A stretch of DNA of 10,273 bases from positions 1 to 10,273 of the forward strand of contig CACXGS010000277.1 in assembly GCA_902767195.1 (NCBI GenBank). Reading direction: 5' to 3'. The notes under the pieces are model-generated. The model did no database searches and was not told the origin of the DNA. It worked only from the letters and a program-made list of their open reading frames with translations. The position numbers were made by a program, and so were the translations under genes. Numbering within the stretch: the first letter of the stretch is position 1; each line of letters opens with the position of its first letter. The stretch is from an uncultured Lachnospiraceae bacterium (GTDB lineage: Bacteria > Bacillota_A > Clostridia > Lachnospirales > Lachnospiraceae). Positions 5,958 to 10,273 of this stretch are shown in pieces.

Positions 5958-6274
5958 GCCGGAGAAAAGAACGCCAGAAAGAAAGTGAAAGAAAGGCCCT
6001 GAGGATGACGGTCCTGATCCTGCAGCTGGGGATTACCATGATGACCGCTATTTTCCTGACGGGACTCATGGGCTGGTTCATGATACAGAAGACGGGAATG
6101 CTGATTCTTTTTCCCCTGTTCCTGATTCTGGGGATCATGGCGGGATTCCGGTCCTGTTATCATATGATCACCCGGTTTACTTCTCTTAAGAATCCGGAAG
6201 GATATGAGGGAGGCCCTTTTGATGAATACGAAGAAGAGGATGAAGAAGATTTTGATGGCGGACCCAAAGCTTAA
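5954..6274 (+). CDS. atpZ: AtpZ/AtpI-family small membrane protein at the head of the atp operon
   Basis: This 106-aa protein starts with a basic cytoplasmic stretch (MSRRKERQKESERKALR). Two membrane helices follow, at about residues 20-42 (MTVLILQLGITMMTAIFLTG) and 48-70 (GMLILFPLFLILGIMAGF, then the RSCYHM turn), and then a strongly acidic tail (EYEEEDEEDFDGG). This is the layout of the AtpZ family, which accompanies F1Fo operons and has been linked to Mg2+/ion handling or Fo assembly. ATG 5954 is preceded by GGAGGAG and overlaps the ywlC stop as ATGA, so translation is probably coupled; ATG 5939 would include the ribosome binding site in the protein. The last 53 bp overlap atpI in another frame. 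Confidence 0.75.
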   Translation: MSRRKERQKESERKALRMTVLILQLGITMMTAIFLTGLMGWFMIQKTGMLILFPLFLILGIMAGFRSCYHMITRFTSLKNPEGYEGGPFDEYEEEDEEDFDGGPKA

Positions 6275-6659
6275 TGAGACTTTACTGGATCTGCTGATCG
6301 GCTGCTTCTGCTATAGTGCCATCATGGAAGTGATCGGACTTCTGGTGGTGGAGAATAAAGGAAGTTACAGTTTGGGTCTTCTTTTCGGCACTCTGGTCGC
6401 CGCGGCCTGCTCATACAGCATGTACCGCGGTCTGATCCATGCTACAACCATGGATCCCCACAGGGCCGGAAGATCGATGACAATACAGAGCATATTAAGG
6501 ATGTTGGTTATGCTGGTGAGCGCAGGAGCTGCCATGCTGATCCCTCAGATCAGCTTTTACGGGGTGGTGGTCGGCCTTATGGGATTGAAGATCGCCGCTT
6601 ATCTCCATGTGTACACTAATGTTTATATAACCAGAAAACTATTGAAGAAAGGAAGGTGA
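6222..6659 (+). CDS. atpI: ATP synthase subunit I (AtpI-like Fo assembly protein)
   Basis: This four-helix membrane protein of 145 aa sits immediately before subunit a. AtpI-type proteins help assemble the c-ring, and in Na+ enzymes they have been shown to be needed for it. Hydrophobic segments are DLLIGCFCYSAIMEVIGLLVV, LGLLFGTLVAAACSYSMY, a pair in RMLVMLVSAGAAMLIP and YGVVVGLMGLKIAAYLHVY, and then a basic end (ITRKLLKKGR). ATG 6222 is preferred because GGGAGG at 6208-6213 lies 8 nt upstream; ATG 6204 and ATG 6255 are alternatives. It overlaps atpZ by 53 bp, longer than usual. atpB starts 4 bp after its stop. Confidence 0.78.
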   Translation: MNTKKRMKKILMADPKLNETLLDLLIGCFCYSAIMEVIGLLVVENKGSYSLGLLFGTLVAAACSYSMYRGLIHATTMDPHRAGRSMTIQSILRMLVMLVSAGAAMLIPQISFYGVVVGLMGLKIAAYLHVYTNVYITRKLLKKGR

Positions 6660-6663
6660 AGGT

Positions 6664-7407
6664 ATGGAGTATGGAGCTGCCGGAGCAGGAGCATCTGCTA
6701 TGCTTTTGGACAGCGGAACACAGGCTGATTTCTTTATACACAGTTATTATGATTTCCGCCTGTTTGGAGGACCTGTTGTCTCAATCAACACAACCATGGT
6801 GACAACGGCGGTCGTCTGTCTGGCAATTCTGATCCTGATTCTGATCGCCCGGCATGAGATCATGAAAGATTATGAGGAGCCGAATGTGGTGCAGAATCTG
6901 GCAGAGATGCTTGTGGAATTCCTGGACGGCATCGTTGAATCCAACATGGGGAAACATGCCCCCAGGTACAGGAATTACGTGGAGATGCTGATGATATTCA
7001 TCCTGTTTTCCAATATCTCGGGATTGTTTGGCCAGCGTCCTCCTACAGCGGATTTTGCTACCACATTCGGTCTGGCCCTGATCACTTTTGTGCTGATCGA
7101 GGTGGCCTGGGTAAAGGGCAAGGGAATCCGCTTTGTGAAGGATCTTTTTGAACCCTTCCCCATCTTTTTCCCGGTAAATCTTATCAGCGAGTTTGCCACA
7201 CCTGTGTCCATGTCATTGCGTTTGTTCGGTAATGTCATGGCCGGAACCATTATGTTATCCCTGTGGTATGCGCTGATGCCCTGGTTTGCCAAGATTGGGA
7301 TCCCATCGTTCCTTCACGCGTATTTTGACCTGTTTTCCGGTGTGATTCAGACCTATGTATTCGGTATGCTGACCATGGTATTCGTTGCGGACAGATATCC
7401 GGATTAA
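6664..7407 (+). CDS. atpB: F1Fo ATP synthase subunit a
   Basis: Subunit a forms the two ion half-channels beside the c-ring in the membrane. The 247-aa protein has an N-terminal segment followed by five or six helices, among them VTTAVVCLAILILILIA, VEMLMIFILFSNISGLFG, TTFGLALITFVLIEVAW and the last pair, around MAGTIMLSLWYALMPW and IQTYVFGMLTMVFVA. The essential arginine is R186 in MSLRLFGN, with the conserved ISEFATPVS before it. GGAAGGTGAAGG directly precedes the ATG. It is followed by a 118-bp gap, the longest in the operon, before atpE. Confidence 0.95.
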   Translation: MEYGAAGAGASAMLLDSGTQADFFIHSYYDFRLFGGPVVSINTTMVTTAVVCLAILILILIARHEIMKDYEEPNVVQNLAEMLVEFLDGIVESNMGKHAPRYRNYVEMLMIFILFSNISGLFGQRPPTADFATTFGLALITFVLIEVAWVKGKGIRFVKDLFEPFPIFFPVNLISEFATPVSMSLRLFGNVMAGTIMLSLWYALMPWFAKIGIPSFLHAYFDLFSGVIQTYVFGMLTMVFVADRYPD

Positions 7408-7792
<385 letters not shown>

Positions 7793-7834
7793 AAAGCGGA
7801 TCCTTGTATATGAACAATGAAAGGAGGCCGGAGC

Positions 7835-8374
7835 GTGTTATTAGATGCACTGGCAAATGACCAGAGAATATTCGGTCTGGATGCACAGCTGCTCTTTCAG
7901 ATGTGTTTTCAGATGCTCGCGGTATTTCTTCTCTTTCTGCTGGGGAGCTATCTGCTTATCGATCCCGTGAGGAAGATTCTGGAGAATCGGAAAAACAGAA
8001 TCATGAAAGACTTACAGGACGCAAGGGACAGCAGAATAGAGGCGGAACGTTTTAAAGGAGAATATGATCAGAAACTAAAAGAGATCGATCAGGAGGCAGA
8101 GCACATCCTTAGTGCTTCCAGGAAAAAAGCTCTTGCCCGGGAAGAGAAGATCCTCGCAGATGCCCGCCATGAGGCGCAGCGGATCGTGGAGAATGCTCAC
8201 CGGGAGGCTGAACATGAGAAGAGACGGGTGAAAGATGAAGTGAAGCAGGAGATCATTTCGGTCGCTTCCCTGATGTCGGAGAAAATTATCGGCGCTTCTG
8301 TCGATCAGGATACACAGAAGGTACTGTTTGAGCAGACTCTGGAAGAAATGGGTGATGAGACATGGCTAAACTAG
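7835..8374 (+). CDS. atpF: F1Fo ATP synthase subunit b
   Basis: Subunit b is the peripheral stalk that anchors F1 to Fo. The 179-aa protein has one membrane helix (about residues 20-42, with MCFQMLAVFLLFLLGSYLL), then the conserved ID-PVRKILENRK boundary. A long charged coiled coil follows (DARDSRIEAERFKGEYDQ onward, with many A, E, K and R), and the C-terminal part (about 140-179) contacts delta. GTG 7835 is chosen as start because AAGGAGG 7821-7827 lies 7 nt upstream; ATG 7817 would overlap that site. Its last 13 bp overlap atpH, which suggests coupled translation and matched amounts of b and delta. Confidence 0.93.
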   Translation: MLLDALANDQRIFGLDAQLLFQMCFQMLAVFLLFLLGSYLLIDPVRKILENRKNRIMKDLQDARDSRIEAERFKGEYDQKLKEIDQEAEHILSASRKKALAREEKILADARHEAQRIVENAHREAEHEKRRVKDEVKQEIISVASLMSEKIIGASVDQDTQKVLFEQTLEEMGDETWLN

Positions 8375-8907
8375 TAAGCTCTACTTACGGGGATGCTTTG
8401 TTTGAGCTGGCAGTGGAGGAGAACTGTGTTGATGCTTTTTGGCAGGAGATCATCGGGGTAAAGAAAACACTCCGGATGAATGAAGATTTTATGCGGCTGC
8501 TGAATCATCCCGGGATCATCAAGGAAGAGAAGCTTGACCTTATCAGCAGGATCTTTTCCGGCCAGGTGTCGGAGGAGATCGTGGGATTCCTGCGTATCAT
8601 TGTGACCAAGAATCATGAAAAGGAGATTCCCGGCATCCTGGATGCTTTTATCCACAGGGTCAGGGAATACAAGGGGATTGGAACCGTACATGTGACTTCC
8701 GCGGTGCCCCTTGATGACAGCCAGAAAAAGGAACTCACGGACAAACTGATCGCCACGACCCGCTATACTGCCTTTGATGTGGATTATCAGGTGGACCCCT
8801 CTTTGCTTGGAGGAATGGTCATCCGTATCGGGGAACGTATTGTGGACAGCAGCTTGAAGACACAGCTTCAAAATGTCAGAAGACAGTTAGTCAGTTTACA
8901 GTTATAG
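8362..8907 (+). CDS. atpH: F1Fo ATP synthase subunit delta (OSCP)
   Basis: Delta links the top of F1 to the b stalk. The 181-aa protein has the usual family length. The N-terminal six-helix domain starts with VSSTYGDALFELAVEE (the Y-A-AL-type motif of the family) and includes LLNHPGIIKEEKLDLI; the C-terminal part has the conserved GTVHVTSAVPLDDSQK, then LLGGMVIRIGERIVDSSLKTQL. It starts inside the end of atpF, with only a weak GGTGATGAG site upstream, so it probably depends on ribosomes leaving atpF. A 58-bp gap with a small hairpin follows before atpA. Confidence 0.94.
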   Translation: MAKLVSSTYGDALFELAVEENCVDAFWQEIIGVKKTLRMNEDFMRLLNHPGIIKEEKLDLISRIFSGQVSEEIVGFLRIIVTKNHEKEIPGILDAFIHRVREYKGIGTVHVTSAVPLDDSQKKELTDKLIATTRYTAFDVDYQVDPSLLGGMVIRIGERIVDSSLKTQLQNVRRQLVSLQL

Positions 8908-8918
8908 AAGAAGAACAC

Positions 8919-8933
8919 AGCCACACAGTGGCT
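8919..8933 (+). other. Small stem-loop between atpH and atpA
   Basis: AGCCAC 8919-8924 and GTGGCT 8928-8933 form a 6-bp perfect stem with a 3-nt loop. No T-run follows, so it should not terminate transcription. It may mark an mRNA processing point or influence atpA initiation. Confidence 0.4.
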
Positions 8934-8965
8934 TAAGACCATAGAAAGAAGGTGTGACAGGTTCG

Positions 8966-10273
8966 ATGAATTTGAGACCGGAAGAGATCAGTTCTGTGAT
9001 CAAAGAACAGATTAAACAATATGCGGGGAAGCTTGAAACAGCGCAGGTGGCAACAGTCATCCAGGTTGCGGACGGTATTGCCCGTATTCACGGACTGGAA
9101 AAGGCAATGCAGGGAGAGCTGCTTGAATTTCCGGGTGAAGTCTATGGCATGGTCATGAACCTGGAAGAAGATCATATCGGTGCCGTCCTCCTGGGAGATC
9201 ACAAGAGCATCGGCGAGGGTGATGTGGTCAGGACTACCGGCAGGGTGGTGGAGGTCCCTGTAGGGGACGCCATGACCGGACGTGTCGTGAATGCACTTGG
9301 ACAGCCGATTGATGAGAAGGGGCCCATCGAGACACAGGCCTTCCGTCCTATCGAGAGAGTGGCTCACGGTGTTATTGAACGAAAAGCGGTAGATACTCCC
9401 GTACAGACAGGAATAAAGGCCATCGATTCCATGATCCCCATCGGCCGCGGCCAGCGTGAGCTGATCATCGGAGACCGTCAGACAGGTAAGACGGCGATTG
9501 CCATTGATACTATTATTAACCAGAAGGGTCAGAATATGCATTGCATCTATGTTGCCATCGGCCAGAAGGCATCTACCGTTGCCAACATAGTAAACACTCT
9601 GAATAAATTCGATGCCATGGCATATACTACCGTTGTTGCCGCTACGGCAAGTGAGCTGGCACCCATGCAGTATATCGCTCCCTATACGGGATGCGCCATC
9701 GGTGAAGAATGGATGGAGAGAGGGGAAGACGTGCTGGTGATCTACGATGATCTGAGCAAGCACGCCGTGGCTTATCGTACCCTGTCCCTGCTGCTCCGCC
9801 GTCCGCCCGGACGTGAAGCATATCCGGGAGATGTATTCTATCTTCACTCCAGACTGCTGGAAAGAGCATCCCGCCTGTCGGATGACCTTGGGGGAGGTTC
9901 CCTGACGGCCATTCCTATCATTGAGACCCAGGCAGGAGATGTATCTGCCTATATTCCGACCAATGTTATCTCCATCACAGACGGTCAGATCTATCTTGAG
10001 ACAGAGGCCTTTAATGCCGGTTTCCGTCCGGCGATCAATGCGGGTCTTTCCGTATCCCGTGTCGGCGGTTCTGCTCAGATTAAGGCCATGAAGAAGATCG
10101 CGGGACCCATTCGTACCGAGCTGGCCCAGTACAGGGAGCTGGCAGCTTTTGCCCAGTTCGGCTCAGAACTGGATGCGGATACGAAGGAGCGTCTGGATCA
10201 GGGAGAACGAGTCAGGGAGATCCTGAAACAGCCTCAGTACAGGCCGCTTCCTGTTGAGAAACAGATCCTGACA
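8966..10273 (+). CDS. atpA: F1Fo ATP synthase subunit alpha (3' truncated by window)
   Basis: Alpha forms the non-catalytic nucleotide-binding half of the F1 hexamer. 436 residues are visible of about 500, open to the window end. The N-terminal beta-barrel region has [15 protein letters not shown] and the early [12 protein letters not shown]. The P-loop GDRQTGKT is at 169-176, its usual position. Later come [12 protein letters not shown], the ALP-type hinge region, [50 protein letters not shown] and the arginine-finger motif [13 protein letters not shown] 8966 matches the usual MNLRPEEIS opening. The ribosome binding site is not ideal: GAAGGTG is 12 nt upstream, and an in-frame GTG at 8954 lies almost against it. 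The remaining F1 genes would be expected downstream. Confidence 0.97.
   Translation, partial: MNLRPEEISSVIKEQIKQYAGKLETAQVATVIQVADGIARIHGLEKAMQGELLEFPGEVYGMVMNLEEDHIGAVLLGDHKSIGEGDVVRTTGRVVEVPVGDAMTGRVVNALGQPIDEKGPIETQAFRPIERVAHGVIERKAVDTPVQTGIKAIDSMIPIGRGQRELIIGDRQTGKTAIAIDTIINQKGQNMHCIYVAIGQKASTVANIVNTLNKFDAMAYTTVVAATASELAPMQYIAPYTGCAIGEEWMERGEDVLVIYDDLSKHAVAYRTLSLLLRRPPGREAYPGDVFYLHSRLLERASRLSDDLGGGSLTAIPIIETQAGDVSAYIPTNVISITDGQIYLETEAFNAGFRPAINAGLSVSRVGGSAQIKAMKKIAGPIRTELAQYRELAAFAQFGSELDADTKERLDQGERVREILKQPQYRPLPVEKQILT

Noticed and set aside
8933..9847. Minus-strand ORF of 304 codons opposite atpA
   Set aside because: The + strand encodes alpha subunit with P-loop and other motifs throughout this stretch; the antisense frame lacks stops only by codon bias.

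Overview
The window looks like chromosome from a Gram-positive anaerobe of the class Clostridia, most likely family Lachnospiraceae. The evidence is strong AGGAGG-type ribosome binding sites at short spacing, a MecA adaptor gene, the riboflavin order ribD-ribE-ribBA-ribH, an atp operon that opens with two small membrane genes, and a moderate GC content. Genus cannot be fixed from this sequence.

Region 1 (1-3281) is a riboflavin (FMN/FAD precursor) operon on the + strand. It holds the 3' end of ribD, a gene-free gap of about 600 bp, then ribE, ribBA and ribH. The gap is unusual: a run of local hairpins is followed by a long imperfect inverted repeat (571-846) that could fold into one stem-loop of about 275 nt. 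ribBA is also unusual. Its C-terminal GTP cyclohydrolase II half is intact, but its N-terminal DHBP synthase half has lost nearly every metal-binding and catalytic residue.

Region 2 (3282-3675) holds a small DUF1858-type CxxC protein with a possible promoter, a strong upstream hairpin and a 15-bp terminator. The terminator probably serves both this gene and the convergent mecA gene.

Region 3 (3676-4832) holds mecA on the minus strand and a divergent intergenic region. Next to the mecA promoter lies what appears to be an independent small RNA gene of about 140 nt, with promoter, closing stem, possible pseudoknot and intrinsic terminator. A second consensus promoter for ywlC begins in the T-run of that terminator.

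Region 4 (4833-10273) is a tightly packed + strand operon. ywlC (tRNA threonylcarbamoyladenosine synthesis) overlaps atpZ by ATGA. Then come atpI, atpB (a), atpE (c), atpF (b), atpH (delta) and most of atpA (alpha), cut by the window end. The c subunit carries the sodium-binding signature (Q32, E65, T66, Y70), so this F1Fo enzyme is probably Na+-coupled. Several stem-loops and a possible 20-codon leader peptide sit in the short gaps of this operon.
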